DNA of 64,000 nucleotides from Stemphylium vesicarium (GCA_004380135.1 QXCR01000107.1:37674-101673); one strand, 5' to 3'. Positions 53,879-64,000 are shown, numbered from the stretch's first letter. A program made the numbers and translations. The notes: generated by a model from the sequence alone, not told the origin.

Positions 53879-55477
53879 TTAAGCCTTGCCGTCTGAGAAC
53901 TGAACAACAGCCCATTTGCCACTCCAGGCCCACTTCCTTGCTCCGCTGTCTCCACCACCGCCATCCGTCGCTTTAATTCGCTCGTCTTCACCTTCTGGCA
54001 ATCCAACCACGACGTCGGCTTTGCAAGTGCGGAGGGCCAGAATGCGGAGGCCCGAACCGGGTCCTATAGGGCCGATGGCTTCGGTGAAGGGCGTGGTCGC
54101 GGGCCAGGCAGCCTGTTGGTGCGTTAATAATTTGAAAAGAACGAAACCCCCATAGAAGGTACTTACATCAGCAGTAAGCTTCCGGTAGTTCAAGTCACCC
54201 TTGAAGATGACCAGCTCGCTCTCCTTGAGGTCCTCACAGAGCTCAGGCTCGGTCTTGGGAAGTCGCCAATAGCTACCGGCCGCTGTCCAGAAGTCGTTGG
54301 GTCGCAGCACCAGCTGACCTTCGGCGTGCATCGTACTCCAGTGCTGGAATAGGAATTGTAGGTTCGAGCCTTCGATTTCAGATAGCGGCACAGCCTCCTT
54401 TCCAGTATGCTTTTCATCGTCGGTCAGCTTGCCGTAGAAGCTGTGGGGGTCGGCCAACGCTGAGAGAAGCGCGCCAAAGTCGGCCGGCAATACGTCTGAG
54501 ACAAACCAGGGGATAGACTTGGGGTGGAAGACGACATTGGTAGCGAGGCCAGAGGCAATGAGATAGCCGGCTAAAATAAGATCGACGAAGAGTTCGAAGC
54601 CAGCGTTATCAAGCACAATATCGACGCGGCGTTCTTTCTTACCCTCCTTTTGCGCGGTGGTAAGGACCTTGAAGGCCTTATCCAAGTCGTTGACCAGGAT
54701 GTTCTTTTCGGAGTTTTTACGCGCCTCGGAACCCTGCAGCTTTTGGATATCCTCATAGGACAGGTTCGTCAAGAGGGAAAGATCCGTCGCGTTGCCCCAA
54801 AGACAAATCTCGCACATCTCGGTGAAGAGAACCTTCTCGGCAGCCTCAAGCTGCTCCCGAGTCTGGGCACCACTGATGGTCTGTTTCTGCTCGAATTCCG
54901 TCACGATGTCCTTGTAGCGTGCGGCGAGTTCGAGAACGGCGGGGCGCGAGGATTTGAAGGTTTCCATCTTCTGGCGGGCGAAGATGTCATATGAACGCCA
55001 GGACTTGGTTTGCTTGAAGATGCTCGATATGCGTCTTCCTATGGCCGTTAGCCTTTGCACAGCTTCCCAGGGTGACGATGCCTACCGGTACAAGTAGCAC
55101 TCGGCGTAGAGCCAGGGTACGTTGTGCCACTTGGGACTGCCTCTCGCCGCCAATTCCTTGTTGTATGCCTCGACGTCGCGCTCGCCGTCATCGGGGATGG
55201 GCGTCAGCTCGCGGTCGTGCTGCAATTCGTACTTGAGCTTGGCCAGCTCTGCGACGATCCATTTGCCCTCATTAACGGCAGCCTCATCCTTGGTGGTGTG
55301 TAAGGAGCGGTGCACATCGTCGATGCCCTGGGTAATGATGATAGGCCATCGTGAGCGCGCCGACGTATGCGCAAAAGAGTTGGCGTCGTTGGTGTTGTAT
55401 TGCGCTAAAAGCGGTCAGTATCTGGCATTGGATAGGTGGATTAAGGACGTACTCGCTGAAAATGTATCAAACTCCAT
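53879..55477 (-). CDS. ARMT1-like damage-control phosphatase (DUF89)
   Basis: Metal-dependent DUF89 phosphatase of the yeast YMR027W/human ARMT1 branch, thought to hydrolyse damaged sugar phosphates; a protein-carboxyl methyltransferase activity was also proposed for ARMT1. Four exons, 55477-55453, 55404-55086, 55034-54167 and 54112-53879, give 481 aa. Start MEFDTFSATQYNTND; then RSRWPIIITQGIDDVHRSL. Metal/active-site blocks: ILVNDLDKAFKVL, VDIVLDNAGFELFVDLILAG (Asp, Asn, Asp), VFHPKSIPWFVSDVLPAD, and KGDLNYRKLTAD followed after the last intron by AAWPATTPF and ILALRTCKADVVVGLPEG. These are diagnostic. The second intron uses the acceptor GGAAG, chosen because only this yields YLYRRISSIF in frame. 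Confidence 0.9.
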
Positions 55478-55735
55478 GTTGGCAGTGCGAATGTTGTTTC
55501 AATCTATGAAGAAGAGGACGCTCTATGTACCGTGCTAGATCTTCAGTCATGACGATAGCGGGGCCGTGAGCGCGCTCCAACTTATTTTGCAGGGGTCTTC
55601 GGAATTGCCTTTTGTGGTCTAGCCCAAGAGCTAGTCCACTTTGAGCATGACTTCCGCTACCCCTCGTACCTTACCCAGGCTGTCAGGTCGCTCCAGGCAT
55701 GTGCAAGCATCATCAACCTCCCGATCAACTCTACA

Positions 55736-56662
55736 ATGGAAAGACCGATGCCGCTTCCGATAGAGCTTGTGCTCCATGTTATGACTTGTTTACTGCCATC
55801 GACGGATTCAATAATTCGTTAATCTCACTCCGTCACCAAAACGCTACTCTCCTTTACGCTTGTTTGTCGCGAGATGCGTCGTCTTGCGAACCGCTACCTC
55901 ACACGCCATTGTGTTTATCTGGATTCGCGCCAAAGACTTGGGACATTCGTCAACAAATTGACAGGTACGAAGCAACATCAGGTTGTGACTGCTTGCACGC
56001 TGGCTCCTTTCCGACGAGATATCGATGACCTTCGTCGTTGCCATGCGGTTTCCGATCTCCTGTTCTATACTTGGGGAACACTCAAAAAACTCGTAATCGA
56101 TATGCCGTTGCGTACCTGCTATCCTGTAGATGACAAAGAAAAAGTACGCCCAGTGCTGAGGCGTGGCTTCGAACAGCTGGTGAATTGGGAAGAGTTTGTC
56201 AACATCCAGGATGAGCTCTACTTTGACGTTACAGACATGGAACATGCTTTTGATTGGTCGACATGACTCAAGCTGAAGAAGATGGCGCTGTGGAATCCTA
56301 ACATCGATGAGGAGTTTTAGCGTCGCGTCGCCGAACATCCTTCTTTGGAGATTCTTGTCTTGTCCAATTCTGACGCGCTCGAGGATGTGGACCCCAAGGC
56401 TTCATACCTAGGCCACTCTAATCGGAACTTGAGAGTACTGTTTTGCACTACGCCAGGCTTTGGCATCAGTTATTCCGATATACCATATCTCGAAGTATGG
56501 AGGATTCCTGACCCACAGAAAAAGATGCAGTTACTCGTTCGTTCTCTGCCTACACTTGAAGAGGATGCCCTTCGAGATTCTTATCAGCATTACATCAAGA
56601 CAGCTGCTGAGACTGGATCGCTGTGGAATTGGGAGGGCGAAGAGATCGTGCCGCCCGCCTAG
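55736..56662 (+). pseudogene. F-box-like gene interrupted by three stop codons
   Basis: One continuous 309-codon frame from ATG 55736 to TAG 56660-56662, broken only by TAA at 55820, TGA at 56264 and TAG at 56318; no shift of frame is needed. The start MPLPIELVLHVMTCLLP and, past the first stop, LLSFTLVCREMRRLANRYLT form a typical fungal F-box. After it comes a long region with VVTACTLAPFRRDIDDLRRC and LEILVLSNSDALEDVDPKAS, similar to the leucine-rich part of such proteins. F-box proteins act as substrate receptors of SCF ubiquitin ligases. No intron removes the stops without destroying conserved parts. An intact strain allele is possible. It is divergent from the DUF89 gene (258 bp). Confidence 0.7.
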
Positions 56663-57428
56663 ACGCGTCTTATTCGTGTAGATCAGTAAACAGTTGAACT
56701 AATAGTCAATTCTTTTCCTCATCGGGGTATCGTAAAGATTTTCGCTCCGTCTTGGACTGAGCCCCGACCAGTGTTACCGATTCATTTTCACAATACCGTT
56801 CGTCAAATCTCATCTCCCGAGCAACCATGACACATCCTGTTATGTAAATTCTACCCCTAAACAGAGAATACAGACCGAGCGGGTGGAGATGGAAGATGAG
56901 TAGAATGACGCCGACGTATTACCGGAGGTGGCCGCAAAGAATCGCCTCTGTAGTCCGCTGGTACTATCAAAATTATTGGAACTAAGGAAATGTGCCGAAA
57001 AACTTGATCCTCTTATCCGGTATCAAGACTTGTGACAGAAATTCTGAGCAAAGACTGATTGCAGCCGTTGTGTTGTTGGGATCACGCCGCTAGGAACGCA
57101 GGGCCCACTACCCTCAGAGCTACCTTCGACAAATCACCGCGATGCGATGACATGCTCGCTTGGCTATGACGTTGCTAGCCCAAGCGGGCCGTTTGTATGC
57201 AGATGTACCTGCAGAATGTTTAGCACCCTGTACTTAGGTTACTCTAGACAAGGTTTGAACACCTATTCAATACCTCGTTGAAACGAAATTGCAGCGCAGC
57301 GACACATGAAGGCACTCCGAATTGGTTTGTGCAAGCCCAGGAAAACCTGGCCGTCCAGTCTACGCACCGGCCCCCGCGACACTTTCACAATACGCCAACA
57401 ACGATTCTTTAGTCGAACCGCTTGCAAG
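56663..57428. other. Intergenic before arsH
   Basis: 766 bp with no recognised gene. The last 123 bp (57306-57428) are in frame with ArsH and could encode an N-terminal extension if translation starts at the ATG at 57306. Confidence 0.5.
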
Positions 57429-58472
57429 ATGAGCTCAATTCCAAACGGAGATTTGAACAACACTTCCGCTGAGCGCGCAAGAATCGAGATTGCGGTTGAT
57501 TCGTCATATCAAGGCCGCTCACTTGCAATACCACCTTCTGAAGATGATGCCGAGACGCGGAAAAATTACCGACCTTTTATCCTAGAGGGAGAACATGAGA
57601 AGGGGGACTGGGTTGCCCAGCTAGAACTGAGCACCGCGTTGAAGATGGTGGAAACTCAAGTCCTGCAGCGTGGCGACGAGCGACTGAAGGTTGTAGTTCT
57701 CCATGGAAGCATGCGCCAAAGGTAATCAATACAGCCGAGCGTTTCCCACTGCAGTAACCGAGCTAAAGCTCAGCAGATCATACTCGCGATTACTAGCATA
57801 CGAAGCCAGCCGCATTCTCTTCCGGCTGGGCTGCGATGTGCGAATGTACGACCCTGCAGGCCTACCCATGAAAGACGACGTCCAGCACTCGCACCCCAAA
57901 GTGCAGGAGCTACGTGAACTGAGCAAATGGAGCGACGGGCACATTTGGATTAGCCCCGAACAGCATGGAAACTTGGTATGATAGCCATTGCCACTTGTAT
58001 ACCGCAAGCACAACTAACAAACGATGATAAGACGGCAGTCTTCAAGAACCAAATCGACTGGATACCCCTGTCTACAGGCTCGGTGCGTCCGACCCAAGGC
58101 CGCACACTCGCAATCGCTCAGGTAAACGGCGGCTCGCAGTCGTTCAACACGGTAAACTCGTTACGCATCCTCGGCCGCTGGATGCGCATGTTCGCCATCC
58201 CGAACCAGAGCTCCATTCCCATGGCATACAAGCAGTTCACCGAGGAGGATCAAGGGAGCAGGCTCATGCCGAGCGGCAACCGCGATCGGCTCGTCGATTG
58301 CATGGAAGAATTTGTGAAGTACACCATAGTCATGAGGCCGCATTTCGATTTGTTCGGTGATCGGTATAGCGAAAGGGAGGAGAAGCGAGTGAAGCAGGAG
58401 AAGGAAGAGAAGAAGCCTGCTCTGGAGACACAGCACGCTGTCTTGTCGAATAGCGCTGGCCCATCTAATTGA
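57429..58472 (+). CDS. arsH: ArsH-type NADPH-dependent FMN reductase
   Basis: Flavoprotein oxidising organoarsenicals (MAs(III) to MAs(V)) or acting as a quinone/FMN reductase. Exons 57429-57721, 57777-57975 and 58032-58472 give 310 aa. Diagnostic blocks: VVVLHGSMRQRSYSRLLAYE (FMN phosphate loop), DVRMYDPAGLPMKDDVQHSH, KVQELRELSKWSDGHIWISP, QIDWIPLSTGSVRPTQGRTL, AIAQVNGGSQSFNTVNSLRI, MRMFAIPNQSSIPMAYKQF. The tail is Glu/Lys-rich. Another in-frame ATG at 57306 would add 41 residues (351 aa) forming a basic, acid-free leader (RTGPRDTFTIRQQRFFSRTA) that looks like a mitochondrial presequence; which start is used is open. No arsenite pump, methylase or arsenate reductase lies nearby. Confidence 0.92.
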
Positions 58473-58750
58473 TTGGCTTTTTTGTATTACATTTGTAGAC
58501 TCTCAGAAAAGCGCGGTTCCACAAGCCAACTCGGTGGAGTAGGTATCGTGGGCACGGGGAAAACGGGGCTAGAATCAATGCATTGACAAAGACGGCATGC
58601 TGCACTCGCGAACTAGCGTCGTCGATCACCCCGGTGTAGGTAACACCACCCCCGCAATCCAGCAGTGACATACCATCTACCTGCCGACATAGTCACCTAA
58701 AAGGAGAAGAAGAAGAAAAGTCCCTAGAAAGAAAACACTATTATTCTTCA

Positions 58751-60259
58751 ATGTCCAAACGATGCACATCGCCAAAGCCTGACCGTCCATCATCACCACC
58801 ACCTGCTCAGTTCGATGACGTAGCAACCGAGGCCGTGCAAAGTCCAGAACATAACCCCCCGGATGGCGGATATGGATGGGTATGCGTCGCAGCATGCTTC
58901 ACCATAAATTGCCATACTTGGGGCACCGTTTCCGTGAGTAAAATGCTGGCCTTGAAATCATTTTGAAACATGCCCTCGCATATCCGCCAGTGTGAACAAA
59001 ATAGCTAACGACGGTCAATACACAGGCCTACGGCATCTACCTATCCCACTACCTCGCCGACGACATATTCCCCGAAGCTTCAACCTGGGACTACTCCTTC
59101 ATCGGCGGTCTGAATTTCGCCGTCGCCATGTTCTTCGCCCCCTTCATCACAGTCTTCTGTCGGAGATTCGGCATCCACGTCGTCATGTGCTGCGGACTTG
59201 TTTTTCAACTCGCGGGTTTTATTGCTGCTTCCTTTGCTAATCGCATCTGGCAGCTTCACATCACGCAAGGGGTGCTGATCGGATGCGGTATCGGGTTTTT
59301 GTATGTCCCTTGTCTGCCCGTTCTCTCGCAGTGGTTTGAGCGTCGACGCAGTCTGGCGAATGGAATCAGTGCGGCTGGGTCTGGGGTTGGCGGGGCAGCG
59401 TTTTCGTGGGGTACGGAGGCTATTATCCAGCGATTCGGTATTGGATGGGCGCTGCGTATCACGGGCATCATTGCCTTCACTGCGAATACCATCGCGACGG
59501 CTTTCATACGCGATCGGAACAAGGCCATTCGGCCATCCCAACTGGGGTTCGACACGAAATTGTTACGGCGGTATGATGTGCTCTTGTTGCTCGGTTGGGT
59601 TTTCATCAGTATGCTGGGGTATATTGTCCTGCTTTTCTCATTGTCTGATTTTGCCTTGTCGATTGGACTGTCGCGATCTCAGGCCACGGATATGATCGGC
59701 TTACTCAACGTCGGTACCGCAATCGGACGACCGATTATCGGCATTTTTAGCGACAAATGGAGTCGCATAGACACGGCCGGCTCGCTGACATTGTTATGCG
59801 GGGTATCGTGCATTGCCTTTTGGTTGCCTGCTACGTCGTATGGGCTCACCGCTTTCTTCGTTATTCTCTGCGGGGCTGTCGTTGGTGTGTTTTGGATGGT
59901 GAGTTTGATTCCAAAGACAATGCTGCAGTCAGAAAGCGATGTACTAATGTCATGTCTAGACAATCGGTCCGCTCTGCGTTGAGGTCGCTGGGATCAAGGA
60001 TTTGCAGTCTTTGCTCTCGTTGTCCTGGGCAGCTGTCATCATCCCCGTCACTGGTACATATATTCGTCCAACTCCTTGACTACCTCAATAACGCCATCTA
60101 GTATCGGAGGGCATCGCTCTCAAGCTCAGGCGCCCCGGATCGTCGCGAGAATACCTTTACACTCAGATCTTCGCGGGCCTTTCGTACATAGTAGCCAGCG
60201 CTTTCATGTTCCAATTACGTAGAGTGAAGCACCGGCATGATCGAAGTCCGTCATTCTAG
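58751..60259 (+). CDS. MFS monocarboxylate-transporter-like protein
   Basis: MCT (SLC16-like) family carrier. Four exons, 58751-58933, 59026-59898, 59960-60053 and 60102-60259, give 435 aa. The MCT signature is complete: PPDGGYGWVCVAACFTIN (D-G-G-x-G-W) at the first helix, AYGIYLSHYLAD after the first intron, GIGFLYVPCLPVLSQWFERR, RSLANGISAAGSGVGGAAFS and RPIIGIFSDKWSR. The N-terminus is cytosolic and Pro/Ser-rich. The third exon (TIGPLCVEVAGIKDLQSLLS) and fourth (SEGIALKLRRP, FAGLSYIVASAFM) supply the last two helices. Fungal members are diverse (riboflavin, carboxylates and others); the substrate is unknown. It sits 278 bp downstream of arsH on the same strand, but a link with arsenic is not shown. 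Confidence 0.88.
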
Positions 60260-60352
60260 CAGACCACCACAAGCAGTGTGCCTTGAAGCATGCAGAACGA
60301 GCAGTAGCGGCTTTGAATAGGACCATTGTTAGGCTTTGGGATGTGTGGCCTA

Positions 60353-61306
60353 TCACCTCTCATCCATTAGCTCCAGTACAAGTGTGTTCTTGACGTTACA
60401 GTCCGTATCGCCGTGACAGCCCAGACTAGCCCTGATCCGGTTTCGGTCCCCGTCACCACGCATCTCAGCGATGATGGTAGCAGCGGTCTCGCAGGAAATC
60501 AACAGCCCGGTATCGAGCAGTCGTTCCTTTGGCGCCGAGGTAGGAGGGCAGAAACAATTTGCAGTGCTGGGGCAGTCTGCGTCATCTTCTGCCATGGAGA
60601 ACGTGGGAATGTTGTGCTCCTGTGCGTTGCTGTCTGCTGGCCTACAACAAGACGAGTCTTTGGATGCAACGGGCATGCGCGGCTCGTGTGCCGGATCCAT
60701 GTTAGTGGCTGCATCTTCTTGTACGCCACAAGGCCGACGTTGGAGGGTCCCGACGATGGGTGAGTTAGTCCGTTGGAAGTTCACGTCTGGCTGTGCAGGA
60801 GGCGGGGTTGATGACGGCGCCGTAGGCTGGATAGGAGTAGGCGCCGTAGGCTGCGCATAAATCGGCGCAAGCGGTCGAGTAGCAGGTTGCATGCGCAGTC
60901 CCATGTCGTGTTGGACAGCACTATTTCTCAGCTCTACCTGTTCGGGCCGTCGTTGTACAGGCAGAGCATGGCCTGGGTGGATGGGAGGAGCAACCATCCC
61001 GTCGTCAAACGACCGCAGGTACGCGTCGACCTCGTCGCGCGCTACGCCACGGCTAGCAAGCAAATTTCTCAATCGCGAATTTTCCTCTGCAACTTTGCGC
61101 GCAGCACGCTGCATATCCTGCGTTGCAGCAATGCCTTTGGCTTCATACTCCTGGACTCGGCGTTGCAGGTCCTGGATGAGTTCCTTGCGCTGGTTGCGAG
61201 AGCGTCTTTGATTCTCCCGGATCCGGATCGAGGATGGTGTGTCGCTACCCTGCTGCGCGCTTAGTTACATGCGGCCAAGAAGGATGACACCCACCTTTTT
61301 TGACAT
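60353..61306 (-). CDS. bZIP transcription factor
   Basis: Nuclear DNA-binding protein. Exons 61306-61295 (12 nt: MSKK) and 61249-60353 give 302 aa; an acceptor 3 nt earlier would add one Gln. Basic region IRIRENQRRSRNQRKELIQD at about 13-32 (N-x-x-R-S-R core), then the coiled coil LQRRVQEYEAKGIAATQDMQ, ARKVAEENSRLRNLLASRGV with Leu heptads. The middle is Pro/Gln/Thr-rich (IYAQPTAPTPIQPTAPSSTP). Near the C-terminus comes a conserved Cys-containing segment, LLISCETAATIIAEMRGDG, then GCHGDTDCNVKNTLVLELMD, shared by a group of filamentous-fungus bZIPs. The very short first exon is supported by the frame and the branch-like GTAACTAAG before the acceptor. Targets unknown. Confidence 0.88.
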
Positions 61307-61819
61307 GTTTAGATTACCGTTGAAGATGGGTGGATGACACGCTCAGAATCGGGTTTTGCCTAAGAGCTCCAGGGTCAGGTGGGGGGTTCGCGCTAACAAT
61401 ACGGGAGGGCCGGGTCGTCGCCACATTCCTGCTCAGCCCAGGTAGCTAGGGGCTCCTCAACGACTGATGGGCGATCTTCTTCTCATCCTGACTGCACCTT
61501 TCGATCACGCGCTGGACATCTACAAAAGCAAATTCTTGCTTGAAGTTTTCCACGTATTGACAATGCAGCAACATCAGAATACGCTTTTTTCTTTTGACGT
61601 CTGACGGCCCCATGCATCCGATGCAAACAGCATATACCACAACGAGAATAGTGTCCTGCGATGCTCGTACGTGACTTTACTCAATTTCCGCGAGTGCTAT
61701 ATATCGAAAGGAGGTATAAAAGGTGTACGATCTCTCTAGTAAGCTAGTATCAGCGTTTCACTACCTTGCTTGAACTTTCCATCTTCCATTACCATTCCCG
61801 CATTCACGTGACAGCCGCC
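61307..61819. other. Divergent bZIP/orphan intergenic region
   Basis: 513 bp shared by the bZIP gene and the 141-aa orphan; holds the TATA box listed separately. No other feature seen. Confidence 0.5.
61715..61722 (+). promoter_or_regulatory. TATA box of the 141-aa orphan gene
   Basis: TATAAAAG, 98 bp before the ATG at 61820: a strong TATA consensus at a normal distance, implying a transcription start near 61745-61760 and a regulated promoter. Confidence 0.55.
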
Positions 61820-62356
61820 ATGGACTTCAACCTTGGTCGACCCTTTCACATCGCAATCAAAGGCCGCTTTATAGTCGGTCCTGAGCTATGCTCCCCAGGC
61901 ATTGACGACCAGAAATATGCGATTGTGGGAGAGCCCGGCGACAGAAGGGATGCTGCAACCTTCACGCTACGTGACGGTTATCTGGTGCGTGATAATGAAT
62001 GGGCAATGGGAAGAGACATGGGCGGTCCGCCGATCATGATGCCCAAGCCTGCTGTATGGGTCAGGAATTTTGGGTCGCTGCACCGGATGTCTGCGGCTCC
62101 TGGCCCACACGGCATGGGACTTGTGAGCGAGGGTATGTTAAACACGTTGCAAGATGCTTCCCGAAATTCCCCATTCTGAGATGACAACAGGCTCGGGTTT
62201 TGGCATGATGGATGGCGTCGAGAATATGGTCTTCAGTTTGCCCTCGATTATGCTTGACGGTGAGTCATGATGGTGTTTACGTTGCTGGGTTTCAGGTGCT
62301 AAGTGTATGCAGCTCGAGGCCCTCAGGATGCATTGCAGTTGCATTTTGTCGAATAG
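61820..62356 (+). CDS. Orphan 141-aa protein
   Basis: Not recognised. Exons 61820-62132, 62191-62259 and 62313-62356 (introns 58 and 53 nt: GTATGT...CAG, GTGAGT...GCAG) give 141 aa. Start MDFNLGRPFHIAIKGRFIVG without a signal peptide. The body alternates short hydrophobic and polar stretches like a small beta-sandwich or barrel: QKYAIVGEPGD, AATFTLRDGYLVRDNEWAMG, AVWVRNFGSLHRMS, GMMDGVENMVFSLPSIMLD, and ends GPQDALQLHFVE. An in-frame ATG at 61766 lies too close to the TATA box for a firm choice, but 61820 fits best. A TATA promoter, three exons closing in frame and a C-terminal strand argue for a real gene. One alternative acceptor near 62294 gives a less ordered end. Confidence 0.62.
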
Positions 62357-62850
62357 GCAATCTTAGCAAGAATGTTTGAATTTGGGCGGGTTTGCATCGG
62401 CCAAGAGTACGAAAATGCCCAGGTGTGTCAGACTGCCAAAGTGTAGTTTGAGCGCACTACCCAACTCATCGCCATTACGTAGCAATTACAAGGGCCTGCC
62501 TAACACACAGTCACATCTCTCTCTTGTTCTCGTGAAGGAGTTCAACGAAAGTGCCTCTCCAGTTCCAACATTTCGATCTGGCAATGCGCCTGAGCGAACC
62601 CAATTCTTTCTTCACTTTCATTGTAAACAGCGTCTCTCAGTGCTTCCCACGTGATCGCAAGACTTGGGTGTCTAGTGAGAGAGCATCGCTTTCATCTTCG
62701 GCCCTTTCAGATCCTAATTTTTCATACCTTTACGCCAGACTGCTGCCTAGGATCCTCATTAGCACTCATCACCCAACCCAACCTTCTAACCAAACAACAC
62801 TCACGACCGCACTTCACCCCAAACAACAACACATAGAAACGAACGCCACG
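62357..62850. other. Intergenic between two small orphan genes
   Basis: 494 bp; the last 120 bp are A/C-rich, like a leader. Nothing else seen. Confidence 0.5.
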
Positions 62851-63392
62851 ATGACCATCAACTGGAATGACAAGGAAGTTCTCGAGCGCCTCTTCATCGC
62901 GACAGTTGCCTCGCTGGACAACAAAGTGAGCATATGTCTGCGCCTTTTTACTGCGACACATCAAAGAACATATGTTAATTGCTTTTATCCAGATCAATGT
63001 TCACGAGGTCGCGCGTATCTACGGCGACGACATGACCTACCATGCGCTCGAGAACCGTCTCCGCGTTTGGAAGAAAGCGGCAACAGCGCTCAAGAACGCG
63101 GCAGCCGGTCGCGAGGGCGCTGCAGAGAGCCCCGCCCGACCACGTGCGAAGAAGGCTGATGCCAGTCCCAATGGTGGTAAGTGAAGTGAGTATTTCTAGA
63201 ATGTGGATCATACTAATCTAAATCTGTGCAGCTGTGAAGACAGGCCGTATCGCGAAGAAGAAGGCACCCATTACAACCAAAATCAAGTCAGAGGCGCTTC
63301 TGGAGGGAATAGACGAGATTCTTAGTCATGGCGACGACTCTGGCGCTGCAATGAGTGGCAAGGAGGGCGAGGGCATTGATGAGTTCATCTAG
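62851..63392 (+). CDS. Small basic protein with HTH-like N-terminus
   Basis: Function unknown. Exons 62851-62925, 62993-63176 and 63232-63392 (introns 67 and 55 nt) give 139 aa. The first 60 residues, TINWNDKEVLERLFIATVAS then INVHEVARIYGDDMTYHALE and NRLRVWKKAATAL, look like a compact helical domain of the Myb/HTH sort found in many small filamentous-fungus nuclear proteins, where W.....L......A is followed by a 'T..A...RL' helix. The middle is Ala/Pro/Arg/Lys-rich (SPARPRAKKADASP, GRIAKKKAPITTKIK), a likely nuclear signal and DNA-contact tail. The C-terminus is acidic (EGIDEFI). DNA binding is inferred only from shape and composition. Confidence 0.7.
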
Positions 63393-64000
63393 TTGGAGGG
63401 ATGCAAGGCACGTCTACCAAGGGAGGACAAAAAAAGCACAAGTACAAGGGCCAACACGGGATTCATTGAGCTCTGGGAAAGGATTTTTATGTTCGGGCGC
63501 ATACTTGATAATGAAGCGCTATCATTCAGATATTCCAAGCCTCCCTGGGGCAATTGCAGAACACGCCTACAGCTGGGGAAGAAAGCAATGTAGGTAGACT
63601 TGAGAAGCAAGAAGGAAATCTTTTTGCTCCAAGGCTATTGGAATGCATTTGGCGCATAATGGGTATCTAAAAGTCAACATTGAACTCGCTACAATCCTTA
63701 CTTTGGCGCAAATACAGAAGCCCAAGTTCTCCCACACATTGCAACGCCCGTGGTTTCAGATGGTGGAATTTTTAGTTAACATGGCCTCTTTTCACATTTC
63801 ATCTGCGTCCCGAACCTCCCTTCCAACTCGCGTCTGATTCCCTATCTTTTTTTTCTTTTCTTAGGGAACAGGGACGATCTAGCACTTATCAATCTAATCA
63901 CACAGTTCAAAAATAACCTAGCCCTCACCCGAAAACCCACTATTTGTTTATCGAAATGTTCGTGTGCGTGATATTACTTATACACACACATCACACGATC
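63393..64000. other. Right-edge intergenic DNA
   Basis: 608 bp to the end of the window, with T-rich and CA-rich stretches near 63845-63860 and 63980-64000. Only short chance ORFs. Nothing supported. Confidence 0.5.

Noticed and set aside
57429..60259. Arsenic-resistance cluster (arsH plus neighbouring carrier)
   Set aside because: The adjacent carrier is MCT-type, not an arsenite pump, and no arsenate reductase or methylase is present.
1..64000. CRISPR arrays, insertion sequences, LTR elements, secondary-metabolite core genes
   Set aside because: No regularly spaced repeats, transposase, integrase, reverse transcriptase, PKS or NRPS sequence was seen in any frame.

Overview
The window is nuclear DNA of a filamentous ascomycete (Pezizomycotina). 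Genes lie on both strands about 1.7 kb apart. Almost all multi-exon genes have introns of 46-90 nt with GT-AG ends and CTAAC/CTGAC-like branch sites. HET-domain, bZIP, HapE-type CCAAT-factor, ArsH and Dal5/MCT-type MFS genes also fit this group. A Dothideomycete, probably Pleosporales, is my best guess from the look of the proteins, but nothing here proves the order. No tRNA, rRNA, CRISPR array, transposase or virus-derived gene was recognised. Exon joins were worked out by hand from reading frame, splice sites and family motifs; every model given closes in frame.

Layout. 0-6.8 kb: end of an MFS transporter, TFIIIB subunit BDP1 (-), the H2B ubiquitin ligase BRE1 (+) and a SPO12-like cell-cycle protein (+). 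7.2-10.5 kb: a urea pair, the urease accessory protein UreF (+) facing the urea permease DUR3 (-); the DUR3 upstream region has three copies of an ACGATAAG octamer. 11.5-21.5 kb: housekeeping genes TRAPP subunit TRS33, malate dehydrogenase, CCAAT-factor subunit HapE/HAP5, rRNA-processing factor FCF2, purine nucleoside phosphorylase and mitoribosomal protein uS10m. 21.7-27.4 kb: a cytosolic-looking GH31 glucosidase, a 2-kb gap and a lipid-droplet hydrolase. 27.9-30.0 kb: a decayed HET-domain gene.

30.9-49.6 kb: an OCRL-like inositol 5-phosphatase facing away from DCP1, a stand-alone GAR synthetase, RNase III (RNT1) head-to-head with mitoribosomal mS33, a hotdog thioesterase, an MFS carrier, a FAT1-like acyl-CoA synthetase, an acyl-protein-thioesterase-like hydrolase, a Dal5-like MFS carrier and a short-chain dehydrogenase. 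49.6-52.0 kb is gene-free but holds a dense cluster of GACGT sites with an 18-bp palindrome. 52.0-63.4 kb is more accessory: an orphan 548-aa protein, an ARMT1/DUF89 phosphatase, an F-box-like gene broken only by stop codons, ArsH, an MCT-type carrier, a bZIP factor and two small proteins of unknown function.

How the genes relate. Most of the window is core metabolism and gene expression, arranged as divergent or convergent pairs. The clearest functional neighbours are UreF and DUR3 (urea uptake and urease activation). Several others touch nitrogen and purine use (PNP, GAR synthetase, Dal5-like permease) but are scattered. I found no obvious new multi-gene system. The strongest leads are the two regulatory-site clusters, the two decayed genes, the unfused GAR synthetase, a GC-AG intron, two 14-nt exons and three orphan proteins.
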